Origin: JBFFMO01 sp041390025
Lineage (GTDB): Bacteria > Myxococcota_A > Bradymonadia > Bradymonadales > Bradymonadaceae
Length of the DNA stretch: 64,000 bases
Direction of reading: 5' to 3'
NCBI GenBank assembly: GCA_041390025.1
Contig: JAWKQR010000027.1
Coordinates: forward strand, 1 to 64,000
In this document: one piece after another, positions 17,177 through 25,053 of the stretch
Layout of the letters: every line of letters begins with the position of its first letter
Position numbering within the stretch: position 1 is the stretch's first letter
Made by a program: the position numbers and the translations under genes
Notes under the pieces: generated by a model
What the model was told of the DNA's origin: nothing
Database searches by the model: none
What the model saw: the letters and a program-made list of their open reading frames with translations, nothing else

Positions 17177-17608
17177 TCAGAGCGCCGAGTGAACGATGAT
17201 GGCGAATCCCAGATAAGACGCGCCCTCGACAAGGCCGACGGCGAGGTTGTCTTTGATGTGGATCTCTTCATCCAAATTGAAGGGAACGAGCGCGCGCAGG
17301 GCCACGCGGCCAAGCCAAAGCATCACCAACGCGATGACGTACATCACGGCCATGACGCCCATCTCGATGTACCATTCGGTGGCGACACGTTCGCCCACAA
17401 TCAGGCCGTGCAAGATGATCGCCGCGGCGACGATGTACATGCCGTGGCTCGCGCCCACCGCCGCGTTCTTGTCGTCACACAGCTCCTTCTTTGCGTCGAA
17501 AGGAGTCATGATGTTGTAGGCAAGGCGCGCGATGAATAGAGCCAGAATCCCCCCGAGGCTCCACGCCACCATTTGCAAAATCATCATGCCAATCTGTTCA
17601 ATCGTCAT
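17177..17608 (-). CDS. DUF350 family inner-membrane protein
   Basis: 143 residues with four hydrophobic helices (about 8-30, 50-70, 80-100 and 120-142). It matches the DUF350 pattern: a short polar loop with D-A-K-K-E-L-C-D-D-K-N-A-A-V-G after helix 1 and a second half repeating the arrangement around N-L-A-V-G. Function unknown; DUF350 proteins often sit near transporters or phage-shock-like genes. It is on the minus strand, 16 bases after the Sel1 lipoprotein and 78 bases before the M23 peptidase. Confidence 0.85.
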   Translation of the reverse strand: MTIEQIGMMILQMVAWSLGGILALFIARLAYNIMTPFDAKKELCDDKNAAVGASHGMYIVAAAIILHGLIVGERVATEWYIEMGVMAVMYVIALVMLWLGRVALRALVPFNLDEEIHIKDNLAVGLVEGASYLGFAIIVHSAL

Positions 17609-17624
17609 CAGTGACCCTTTTGTC

Positions 17625-18848
17625 TCACGGCGTCGCGCCGTTCATCTTTAGTTTGACCGTCTCCAACGCACGACACGCCGGTCCATAAGCATTCTTCTCG
17701 CAGGCGCGCTCATAATGAAATTTGACGGCCCCAAGGTCCGACCCAACTTGATAACCTTGTTTGGTAACTTCGCTGCACGCGAGCTCATCGTCAACCGCGC
17801 AGCCAAGCTGCAATAGGAAGACACCTTGCGCGGGATCTTTCGAAACACCACGCCCATAGGCGTAGGCCAGTCCCAGATTCGTACACCCGCGGTAGAAACC
17901 CTCGTCGCAGGCAAATCGGTAGTTCTTGATGGCCGACGCCATGTCGACATCGACGCCGCTGCCGGTCTCCTGTGCGTATCCAAGGTTGTTGCAACCCACC
18001 GGGTCGCCGAGGTCACACCCGCGTCGGGCGTATTCGACGCCCTTGACATCGTCGCGCGCTACGCCGACGCCCGAGAAATAGTAGTGTGAAAGACTCGCGC
18101 AACTGACGGGTTCGTCCAAACCGCACGCCTTGTTGACGAGGGAAAACGCCATGTCGACGTTTTGTGTCACACCGATGCCCTTCTCGTACATGTTGGCCAG
18201 CGTCCCGCAAGAGACGCCGTCGTTTTGGTTGCATCCCCACTCGTAGAGTTGGGCCGCCCAGATCTTGTCGACCGGAGTTCCCCGGCCATATTCGGCCATC
18301 CACGCCAGATTGCTGCACCCGTTGACGTCGAGCAACGAACATCCCTTCTGGAAGAACTCCACTGCGGCATAGTCATCGCGGGGTACGCCGAGGCCACGCT
18401 TCAACAACGTGCCTGTGTTGACGCAGGCTCCACCGTCGTCGAGCTGGCAACCTTTCTGGTACACCGCGTACGCCATGGGGTAATCCGCGGAGCCGCCTAC
18501 GGCTTTTTCGAGTGTCCACCCGTAGTTTCGACACCCGATGTTGTGGCCACGCTCACACCCAAGCCGGCTGTGCTCACGCGCAGCGACATCGTCGCGCTCG
18601 ACGCCTAGGCCGTTCATCTCGAGATACCCAAGCCAGGTGCACGACTCGCTGTCCCCTTGGTCGCATCCGGCGCGGTAGAACAACGCTGCCTGGCTTGGAT
18701 CCGACGCGTCGAGCGCGACACCTCGTTCGCGACATTCCACGGGTTCGCACTGAATCTGCGCGCCGTCGGGCGCACGCTCCCATCCTGCCTTCTGCGGGGA
18801 ACCACATGCGGACGCGACAAACGCCACACCAACCAAGAATCGCTTCAT
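17625..18848 (-). CDS. Sel1-repeat (HcpA-like, Cys-rich) lipoprotein
   Basis: 407 residues from the ATG at 18848; a longer in-frame reading runs into astB and hides the signal. The lipobox ends A-S-A-C. The mature protein is built of about nine to ten Sel1 repeats of about 36 residues (pattern A-x-x-L-x-x-G-C-x-x-G-x-x-x-G-C-x-x-L-G). Each carries two Cys, as in Helicobacter Hcp proteins where they form disulphides inside each repeat. It probably mediates protein contacts in the envelope. The start codon overlaps the astB stop (ATGA), so the two genes are coupled although no functional tie is evident. Confidence 0.9.
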   Translation of the reverse strand: MKRFLVGVAFVASACGSPQKAGWERAPDGAQIQCEPVECRERGVALDASDPSQAALFYRAGCDQGDSESCTWLGYLEMNGLGVERDDVAAREHSRLGCERGHNIGCRNYGWTLEKAVGGSADYPMAYAVYQKGCQLDDGGACVNTGTLLKRGLGVPRDDYAAVEFFQKGCSLLDVNGCSNLAWMAEYGRGTPVDKIWAAQLYEWGCNQNDGVSCGTLANMYEKGIGVTQNVDMAFSLVNKACGLDEPVSCASLSHYYFSGVGVARDDVKGVEYARRGCDLGDPVGCNNLGYAQETGSGVDVDMASAIKNYRFACDEGFYRGCTNLGLAYAYGRGVSKDPAQGVFLLQLGCAVDDELACSEVTKQGYQVGSDLGAVKFHYERACEKNAYGPACRALETVKLKMNGATP

Positions 18849-20167
18849 TCTGCCCCTCGTTGAAACGGGTACAAGTGCGGCAACGCCAAGATTTCGCACA
18901 GGGCGTCAAGGGCCGTGTAGACCTCATCCAAGAATTCAGGGTCCGCGAGGTCATCCACCACGAGCCTGTCGCGGTAGTGTCGCTCGACCCACGCTTTGAG
19001 CTGACGATACAACCCATCCGTGAGCCACACGCCCGGATGGACGTCGGCCCGTTGCTCGTCCGTCAGGTCGACCCGCAGGCGCAGACACGCCGGGCCACCG
19101 CCGTTTTTCATCGACTGGCGCAGCCCCGCAAACCTGACCTCGTCAAACACGCCGCGGTCGTGGCAATCGTCCACATAGGCGCGCGTCGAGGGATTCTCGG
19201 CCACTTCTTGGGCCGCAAACAGTACGCGGCGCCCGTCGACCGTCAGTATCTGGGAGTTAAACAGGTAGCTGGTCACTGCATCCTGCAACGAAACCCGCGC
19301 CGAGGGCACTTCCTCGACCTCCAATGCCGGGAAACTCTGGCGCAAGAACGCGAGCGCCGCCGGGCCGTCCACAAACGCGTCTTCGTGCGCGAACAGAAGA
19401 CGTTCGTGGGACACCGCGATGACGTCGTTATGGAACACACCCGCATCGATCGCGGCCGGATTTTGCTGCAAGAACACCGCGCGTCTCACCCCGTGCGCAC
19501 GCGCGATGGCCTCGCTCGCTTCGCGGGTTTGCCTCGCCACGAACTTCTGGGGTTCTAGGCCTTTGGAAAACGCCGACCGGCCGTAGACAAATGCCTCGAC
19601 GCCAACATCGGTCGGGCTGCCCGCAAACCGCATGAAGTTTGCTGCGCCCTCGTCCGAGAGCCCGTCCCAACCCGGCAGTGTCGCATGGTGACAAAACGAA
19701 CGTTCTGGGCCGAACACGCGCCGCAGAACCTGCGCGGTGTGATCGGCTTCTAGCGCGCGGTGAAATTTGCTGATCAGGTTCGCAGGTGTGAAATGCACGC
19801 GGCCGTCCAACACATCTGCCGAGGCCGACACCGTCGCGGCGTTGGCCACCCACATCGCTGACGCCGATGAAACCGCCGACATCAAGCGAGGCTGACGTGA
19901 GGCCTGCACCAAGACGTCGGCGTTTGAACCTTTGAATCCCAGACGTCGCAACGTCGACAGATGGGGTCGCTCATGGGGCGGAAGCACAGCTTGCGGAGCG
20001 CCCCACTGCGCCACCTGACGCATCTTTTCGAGGCCCTCAAGCGCGGCAAGCCGAGGATTGGCCGGCGTGCCACGGTTCGCGATCGAGGCGACGTTGCCGT
20101 CCGAAAGACCCGCATAATGATGCGTCGGGCCGACCAGACCATCGAAATTCGCCTCTACGGACGTCAT
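18845..20167 (-). CDS. astB: N-succinylarginine dihydrolase
   Basis: 440 residues, the usual AstB length. It starts with the family signature N-F-D-G-L-V-G-P-T-H-H-Y. Further marks are S-F-C-H-H-A-T-L-P-G-W-D (active-site His), F-H-N-D-V-I-A-V-S-H (second His) and N-G-G-G-P-A-C-L-R-L near the end (catalytic Cys). AstB hydrolyses N2-succinylarginine to succinylornithine, ammonia and CO2 in the arginine succinyltransferase pathway. No astA, astC, astD or astE lies in the window, so it is an orphan here. The partner gene in this operon is a Sel1 lipoprotein. Confidence 0.93.
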   Translation of the reverse strand: MTSVEANFDGLVGPTHHYAGLSDGNVASIANRGTPANPRLAALEGLEKMRQVAQWGAPQAVLPPHERPHLSTLRRLGFKGSNADVLVQASRQPRLMSAVSSASAMWVANAATVSASADVLDGRVHFTPANLISKFHRALEADHTAQVLRRVFGPERSFCHHATLPGWDGLSDEGAANFMRFAGSPTDVGVEAFVYGRSAFSKGLEPQKFVARQTREASEAIARAHGVRRAVFLQQNPAAIDAGVFHNDVIAVSHERLLFAHEDAFVDGPAALAFLRQSFPALEVEEVPSARVSLQDAVTSYLFNSQILTVDGRRVLFAAQEVAENPSTRAYVDDCHDRGVFDEVRFAGLRQSMKNGGGPACLRLRVDLTDEQRADVHPGVWLTDGLYRQLKAWVERHYRDRLVVDDLADPEFLDEVYTALDALCEILALPHLYPFQRGAE

Positions 20168-20179
20168 CCTGTTCCCTTG

Positions 20180-20530
20180 TTAATAATCGTCGGCGGCGTC
20201 TTCGATGGTCTCTTGCATCTCTTCAAGCGCCATGACCAACGCATCGTACTCGGGATTGACGTCCTCAAGCTCCTGAAGAACCTCAACGACTTCCGATCCC
20301 CGAAAACGCTGCGAGCAAGACACCCAGTCGCCGTCACGCTCGGTTTCGAGCCACAAAACCTCTACCCAATCGCCCTTGCGTGAGCGCTCCACACCAAAAA
20401 CCACACGTACGGCCTCGTCCTCATCCGCGTCATGGTCAATCTCAGCCGTCTCGAGGTCCTCAAGGGTGGTCTCGAAACACAAGGTCTGATGGTCGTCATC
20501 CGTGGTGTGCTCGGTCAACTCGAACTTCAT
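20180..20530 (-). CDS. small acidic protein, function unknown
   Basis: 116 residues, very acidic (many Asp/Glu, for example D-A-D-E-D-E-A-V), with no signal peptide, membrane helix or recognisable motif. The predicted order is beta strands (about 1-80) and then an acidic helix (V-V-E-V-L-Q-E-L-E-D and E-E-M-Q-E-T-I-E-D). It lies 12 bases upstream of astB on the same strand, so probably leads that transcript. Codon use matches the neighbours, and no overlapping alternative is better. Confidence 0.7.
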   Translation of the reverse strand: MKFELTEHTTDDDHQTLCFETTLEDLETAEIDHDADEDEAVRVVFGVERSRKGDWVEVLWLETERDGDWVSCSQRFRGSEVVEVLQELEDVNPEYDALVMALEEMQETIEDAADDY

Positions 20531-20718
20531 GTCCTCTCCGTCGCAGTAGCCTATCGTGGCGTTCTAAACACTCGCGGAAACCTTTGCAAGTCCAGATTCT
20601 GCCTGATATTTCAAACTGTGCGGTTGAAGTTTCCAACCCGCATATTTTTGGGTGGCATCGTGCCCCACACCAGACGTAATACGTGTGCGCTCAACGACGT
20701 TCGAGCCAAGGAGCCCTG

Positions 20719-21003
20719 ATGGAAGTTGTATGTTGGTCATGTCATAAGTCGCTCGAAGCCGGAGACTCGATCTCACGCACCCAAGAATGCCCGCACTGCA
20801 CCGTCGACCTGCACGCCTGCCGCATGTGCAAGTTCTTCGACGACACGGTCTCGGGGGGCTGCAAAGAGACACAGGCCGACTACGTGCATCGCAAAGACAA
20901 GGCCAATTTCTGCGAGTACTTCAAACCCGGTACGCACGGGCCAGCCGATACGTCAAAAGCCGACGAGGCACGCGCCCGCCTCGAGGCGCTCTTTAAGAAG
21001 TAG
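20719..21003 (+). CDS. small zinc-ribbon protein
   Basis: 94 residues from the ATG at 20719, chosen because A-A-G-G-A-G ends five bases upstream. It carries C-W-S-C-H near the N-terminus, C-P-H-C about 20 residues later, C-R-M-C-K-F-F-D and a further C-K-E and F-C-E-Y-F. These are metal-binding Cys pairs of a zinc-ribbon type. The tail is a charged helix. Cytoplasmic; role unknown, possibly nucleic-acid or protein binding. It is the first gene of a plus-strand run after a divergent gap. Confidence 0.75.
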   Translation: MEVVCWSCHKSLEAGDSISRTQECPHCTVDLHACRMCKFFDDTVSGGCKETQADYVHRKDKANFCEYFKPGTHGPADTSKADEARARLEALFKK

Positions 21004-21023
21004 CCGCAGGCCCGCAGGACGTC

Positions 21024-21052
21024 TTGACCCACACCGGGCAAAACCGCATCAT
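21024..21052 (+). promoter_or_regulatory. possible sigma70-type promoter before the cytochrome c gene
   Basis: TTGACC and CATCAT with 17 bases between, about 43 bases before the start codon at 21095. The -35 box matches 5 of 6 and the -10 box 4 of 6. An imperfect inverted repeat (TTGACC, later GGTCAA) overlaps it. Confidence 0.33.
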
Positions 21053-21094
21053 CCCGTGGTCAAAAAGTTTCTTCGTCCATACAAGAGGTAGTTC

Positions 21095-21454
21095 GTGAAG
21101 AAGGTTCTCGCAGTTTTGATGTGTCTTGGTTGTGTCGCATGCGGTGACGACAGCTCGTCGTCCTCGAACAACACCACCAACAATTCCACCGATCGTGCCA
21201 CGACGATCGCAGGCCTGACCGCCGACGTCGCTGCTGGAATGGCCCAGTACGAGACAACCTGCGCGGTGTGTCACGGTGCGGACGGCAAGGGGACGGCGGC
21301 TGGCAATGACCTCTCGGCATCCACGATGGACAAAGCCACCATCATTGGTGTGTTGCTCAACGGCATTCCGGCCACTTCCATGGTGGCTTACGCCAGCTTC
21401 ACCGACCAGCAACTGGCTGACCTCACCGCATACACGCTGCAATTCCAGCAGTGA
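21095..21454 (+). CDS. cytochrome c-type lipoprotein
   Basis: 119 residues. The lipobox ends C-V-A-C with C-G-D-D, then a short S/N/T linker. A single class I haem site C-A-V-C-H is followed by G-A-D-G-K-G-T, and the likely axial Met is in A-T-S-M-V-A-Y-A. The C-terminal helix has Q-Q-L-A-D-L-T-A-Y. It should be a small membrane-anchored electron carrier in the periplasm. No oxidase genes are adjacent. Its stop overlaps the GTG of the following pseudouridine synthase. Confidence 0.9.
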   Translation: MKKVLAVLMCLGCVACGDDSSSSSNNTTNNSTDRATTIAGLTADVAAGMAQYETTCAVCHGADGKGTAAGNDLSASTMDKATIIGVLLNGIPATSMVAYASFTDQQLADLTAYTLQFQQ

Positions 21455-22095
21455 CCCCAACCGTCATCTCACACGAAAAAGGCCTGTGGGTGGTCAACAA
21501 ACCCGCGGACTGGGTGGTTCACCCCACGAACGACCCGGCACACCGCGACTTGCTCGCATGGGCCCGAGAACTGGGCGCCCCGGACACGATCGCGCCCATC
21601 CACCGCCTCGATCGCGAGACAAGCGGCGTCGTCCTTCTCGCGGATCATCCCAAAGACCAGTACCGGCTGCTGAAAGCTTTCGAAGCTGGGGAAGTCGCGA
21701 AGACTTACCTTGCGCTCGTGTGCGGCTCGCCACGTGCCAAGGGGTCCATCAACAAGCCGTTGGACGACGCGCGTCGAGGCAAACCGCTTCCGGCCACCAC
21801 CGACTACGAAGTGGCCGAGCAGATTGGCGGGTGGGCCCTCTTGCGCATCACGCCCAAGACCGGCCGCAAACACCAAATCCGGCGGCACCTGCACGGCATC
21901 GGCTTTCCGATCGTGGGCGATACCCGCTACCGGGCGAAAAAGCGCACCAATGTCCCGGGCTTTCCGGGCCGTTTGTGGCTGCATGCGGCGCGGTTGGCGT
22001 GGAACGAACACGTCTGGACCGCTGAGCTGCCCGAAGAGCTCGCGGCGCACCTTGCGCTTCTCAGAGATCTGGAAGAAACGACCTCCACCCCCTGA
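21451..22095 (+). CDS. RluA-family RNA pseudouridine synthase
   Basis: 214 residues starting at a GTG that overlaps the cytochrome stop (GTGA). The catalytic motif is I-H-R-L-D-R-E-T-S-G (the Asp is the nucleophile); then comes R-K-H-Q-I-R-R-H-L, and L-H-A-A-R-L near the C-terminus. There is no S4 domain, and the length is close to RluA or TruC, so the target is probably one site in rRNA or tRNA, not determinable here. Cytoplasmic. The coupling with cytochrome c is probably only positional. Confidence 0.9.
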   Translation: MTPTVISHEKGLWVVNKPADWVVHPTNDPAHRDLLAWARELGAPDTIAPIHRLDRETSGVVLLADHPKDQYRLLKAFEAGEVAKTYLALVCGSPRAKGSINKPLDDARRGKPLPATTDYEVAEQIGGWALLRITPKTGRKHQIRRHLHGIGFPIVGDTRYRAKKRTNVPGFPGRLWLHAARLAWNEHVWTAELPEELAAHLALLRDLEETTSTP

Positions 22096-22223
22096 CATTG
22101 TTTTCCGAATCCTCGACGCCGACGTCGTCGCTGTTGGACGCAATCGACGCCATTGCTTGGTGATCTCGTCGTTCGCCCAATGTGGCACGCGAGCTGCATC
22201 CCATGGGAACAACGGAGGTCGCC

Positions 22224-22403
22224 ATGGTCATCATCGCGAAATGGAACGTCGATCAAAAATCGCTAGAACTCGCACACGAACACGCACGCCGGCGCATGAA
22301 AGGACGTTGGGAGTACCGCGTCAACGGTGAGGTCATCATGTATGGGTATGGCTCGCCGGAAGAGGCGAGGGAAGCAGTCTACACGCGTCGCAAACTGCCC
22401 TAA
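22224..22403 (+). CDS. small protein of unknown function (59 aa)
   Basis: Start at 22224 chosen because G-G-A-G-G lies seven bases upstream; ATGs at 22203 and further upstream lack such a site. The peptide is basic in the middle (A-R-R-R-M-K-G-R-W) with Y-R-V-N-G-E-V-I-M-Y-G-Y-G and an E-E-A-R-E-A-V helix. It looks like a compact alpha/beta domain without signal or membrane segment. It ends four bases before the convergent lipoprotein gene. Family not recognised. Confidence 0.6.
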   Translation: MVIIAKWNVDQKSLELAHEHARRRMKGRWEYRVNGEVIMYGYGSPEEAREAVYTRRKLP

Positions 22404-22406
22404 CGG

Positions 22407-23660
22407 CTACCAGCAGGCCGGCAGGCCGTCCAATGCGGTCGCCGGTGGCGCGTCGAACTCACGACACGCGTCGCCATCCATGATGCGATAGCTCCGGCTC
22501 GTCGAATACGGAATGGTCGCCTTGGGAATGCCCTCGCCGGCATGCAACCTTTCCGCATCAACCTTGGGAATCCGACACGGAATCGGCGCCGCAGCAAACG
22601 GCCCCAGATCTTGTTCCTGCCTCGCACCCACCACCAAGAAACGTTCTGCCGCCACGGCACCCGGCATCTTCACTGCCATGAACTCACCAAGGGATGCCGA
22701 CTTTTTGGGCGCAAGCGCGCCTTCACTGGCCCAAATCAGCAACGCATCATCGTTCCCGTAGAGATCGATGACACGCACCATCAGGGGCTCGGTGGTCGTC
22801 ACGCTCATCTCGGTCGTCTGACCGTTACAAAGCGCGCCGCCGGGACGTGCATCGAACCGCAGCGCCACCTTCTCGTTGATGCCGGGCAAGTCCGCGAAGG
22901 ATTGGCTATCCATCGCTGGCCCGATGAGTTCGGGGAACGTCACCGGCGAGGCCGATTTCAGCTGGTTGCCAAGGTCCAGGTTCCACGTGACTTCGAGCAT
23001 CGCCTCGCGGCCTTGCAAACGCGTCACGCGTCCACGAAGAATCGCATCGATGCCTTTGGGCAGGCCCAAGCCATTCCACTCCTTGGGCATGCGCACAAGC
23101 TCAAGCTTCGTGCTGCTGATCCCCGCGGCGACTCGGTCGATGAGCCATTCGGCCCTTGGCCCGCCGTCAACGCCGAGGTCTCGCACGTTGTCGATCGCAA
23201 TGCGCTTTTTGTTGGCCGCGATCAACACCCCTTCGAACTCGGTGGCCGCGGACTTGAGATCCGCGTCAAATTCTGCCCGCGGTGCCGCCAAGAAGTTATC
23301 GACGTCCGAAGCCTTAATCACCGCCATTGCGCACGCTTGCACCGCATCTTGTTGCGTGTTCCACAACGTGATCCGAGGCTCAAGCTCCGAGCACCGATAG
23401 CCTTGGCAAATTCGGTCGCGAAGCTGCGCAACGGCCTTGAGCTTCGCGACCTCGGACGCGTTCTCCTGGGACACTGGCGCAAACGCGGTTTCCTGCATGT
23501 AGTTGCTCGGAGGAACGCGGTTCCCCAGACATTTGGAGTCCTCGAGGTTGGCCGTCGGGGGCGTCACTGCATGCACCACGGCCTCCGTGGGCTCGGGCTT
23601 GGGCTCAGAACCGCCGCACCCCGCCAAGGCCAACATCACAAGCGTCCAACGCCACATCAT
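22407..23660 (-). CDS. lipoprotein with CsgG/LpoB-like and DUF4384-like regions, last gene of a caspase operon
   Basis: 417 residues with a lipobox ending L-A-G-C at Cys15. The middle (about 130-240) reads like the CsgG/LpoB fold: K-K-R-I-A-I-D-N-V-R-D-L-G, then A-E-W-L-I-D-R-V-A-A-G-I and I-L-R-G-R-V-T-R-L-Q-G. A DUF4384-like strand pattern follows (L-M-V-R-V-I-D-L-Y-G-N, then L-L-I-W-A-S-E-G). Several Cys occur in the N- and C-terminal parts. Its ATG overlaps the caspase stop (ATGA). CsgG-like, LPP20-like and DUF4384 lipoproteins accompany caspase-fold proteins in other Gram-negatives, so the context supports the weak domain calls. Function unknown. Confidence 0.7.
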   Translation of the reverse strand: MMWRWTLVMLALAGCGGSEPKPEPTEAVVHAVTPPTANLEDSKCLGNRVPPSNYMQETAFAPVSQENASEVAKLKAVAQLRDRICQGYRCSELEPRITLWNTQQDAVQACAMAVIKASDVDNFLAAPRAEFDADLKSAATEFEGVLIAANKKRIAIDNVRDLGVDGGPRAEWLIDRVAAGISSTKLELVRMPKEWNGLGLPKGIDAILRGRVTRLQGREAMLEVTWNLDLGNQLKSASPVTFPELIGPAMDSQSFADLPGINEKVALRFDARPGGALCNGQTTEMSVTTTEPLMVRVIDLYGNDDALLIWASEGALAPKKSASLGEFMAVKMPGAVAAERFLVVGARQEQDLGPFAAAPIPCRIPKVDAERLHAGEGIPKATIPYSTSRSYRIMDGDACREFDAPPATALDGLPACW

Positions 23661-25051
23661 TTGAACTCCGCGGTCGAAATGAATTCCTCAAACACAGGTG
23701 CCGCGGCCTCCATGGACGCTGCGTCGGGCGTCTTGAGCTCGAAGCGGAACACGGCACCCGCCTGATACGTGTCAAAATACAGGTGTTGGGACTCGAATCC
23801 AGACTGCGTGTCATCGTACAGAGCCACAACCCCGGTCGTGTTGCCGAAGGTCACCTTCTCGGGACCGTGAAGCTTCTCGGCCCCAATCGGGCCCGACCCA
23901 AACTCTGGGTCGTGCGCATTTTGAATGAACTGCGCGCCCATCGCGGGCTCCATCGCCATGCGCGAGACCATGATTTCGCCACCGCCGTACAGGTTAGACA
24001 GGTAGACGATCACACCCATTCCGGCGTTGCCGAGCGCCCAGTCTTTGGGTTGCGTGAACTCTAGGTTCCCAGAATCCAAGCGTGCACCGCTGCCGGTGTT
24101 GACCGCCGTGGTGGTCGTTGTGGCTGTGGTCGTTTCGCCACGCATCATCTTGGACACGCCCGGGTCTTCTTCGGTCGCTTTGGCCAAAACGATCCCCTCG
24201 TCACCTTCGACGCTCGGGGTCTGTTGCCGACCTTTGATCTGGCGGAACTGCTGGCGCAGCCACGCGTCGAGGTCGCCCGTCGACACGTCCGACCCCGGCT
24301 GAGACGCCCAGCCGCGCAAGCCGCCGAGCAACAGATACGAAAACGCGGGGCGAGGTGCACCCGGGAGCTGTCCGGCAATCTCGTCGCCAGCGGCCGCCGA
24401 GAACACCACGGTTCCCTTCGTCACGCCGGCCGAATTGGCGATCGGCACCACCGGCTGCGTGCCCTCTGCAAGCAATTCTCCGCTGCCGTCGCGGCCCGAG
24501 AAGCACGCATCCAACACCACCAGTGTCTGGGCCTGTTTGCCCTTTTCCAACGAAGCGATGAGCTGCTTTCGCGGGATGCTCCGCGCCTCGATGCTCGTAA
24601 TTGTCTGTTGGGCATCCATCCCAATCAACGCACCATCCGACCCATCCTTGAGCGCGGCCCCATGCCCAATGAAGACAAACCACACCGCCGCATCCGGTTT
24701 TGCGTTTGCGGTGGCTTGGTCGATGAACCGACGGATCTCCTCGGTCGTCGCCGCCTTATCGGTCAACGTGTAGATTTCCTTCATCCCGCGTGACTTTCGG
24801 AAGTAATTCTCCCAATCGTTCGCGTTCTGAATGGCGCCCGGGACGTCGGGCAAGAAGGCGTAGTCCTCGATCGCGACGATGATTCCCACGTCGTCCTTGC
24901 CCTGCGTCGAGGCTTCCCACGCATCAAACTGTGGCCAAGCCTGCGTCGTCGTAACCGTTTGCCCAGCGACAGGCGCCGCGCCCAACACGGTGTATTGGGG
25001 CGCGGCACAGCCACCGAGCATGAGAGCCGCTATCAAGATGGTGCGTTTCAT
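23657..25051 (-). CDS. lipoprotein caspase-fold protease (peptidase C14 family)
   Basis: 464 residues. The lipobox is L-G-G-C at Cys15, so the protease should be exported and lipid-anchored. The caspase domain (about 50-260) starts G-I-I-V-A-I-E-D-Y. The catalytic His is in F-I-G-H-G-A-A (His130) and the catalytic Cys in L-D-A-C-F-S-G-R-D (Cys183), so both dyad residues are present. A Thr-rich linker near 325-340 leads to a second domain (about 345-464) resembling a beta-sandwich with no assigned family. It lies between two other lipoproteins in a tight operon (overlap of 4 bases, gap of 2). Confidence 0.88.
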   Translation of the reverse strand: MKRTILIAALMLGGCAAPQYTVLGAAPVAGQTVTTTQAWPQFDAWEASTQGKDDVGIIVAIEDYAFLPDVPGAIQNANDWENYFRKSRGMKEIYTLTDKAATTEEIRRFIDQATANAKPDAAVWFVFIGHGAALKDGSDGALIGMDAQQTITSIEARSIPRKQLIASLEKGKQAQTLVVLDACFSGRDGSGELLAEGTQPVVPIANSAGVTKGTVVFSAAAGDEIAGQLPGAPRPAFSYLLLGGLRGWASQPGSDVSTGDLDAWLRQQFRQIKGRQQTPSVEGDEGIVLAKATEEDPGVSKMMRGETTTATTTTTAVNTGSGARLDSGNLEFTQPKDWALGNAGMGVIVYLSNLYGGGEIMVSRMAMEPAMGAQFIQNAHDPEFGSGPIGAEKLHGPEKVTFGNTTGVVALYDDTQSGFESQHLYFDTYQAGAVFRFELKTPDAASMEAAAPVFEEFISTAEFK

Positions 25052-25053
25052 GA

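Noticed and set aside
20584..20612. TTGCAA and TATTTC with a 17-base spacer before the zinc-ribbon gene
   Set aside because: The -10 match is weak and the gap to the start is over 100 bases; not enough to call.
22542..23765. 407-codon plus-strand frame opposite the CsgG-like lipoprotein
   Set aside because: Shadow of a gene with a signal peptide and coupled start; no ribosome site or family features.
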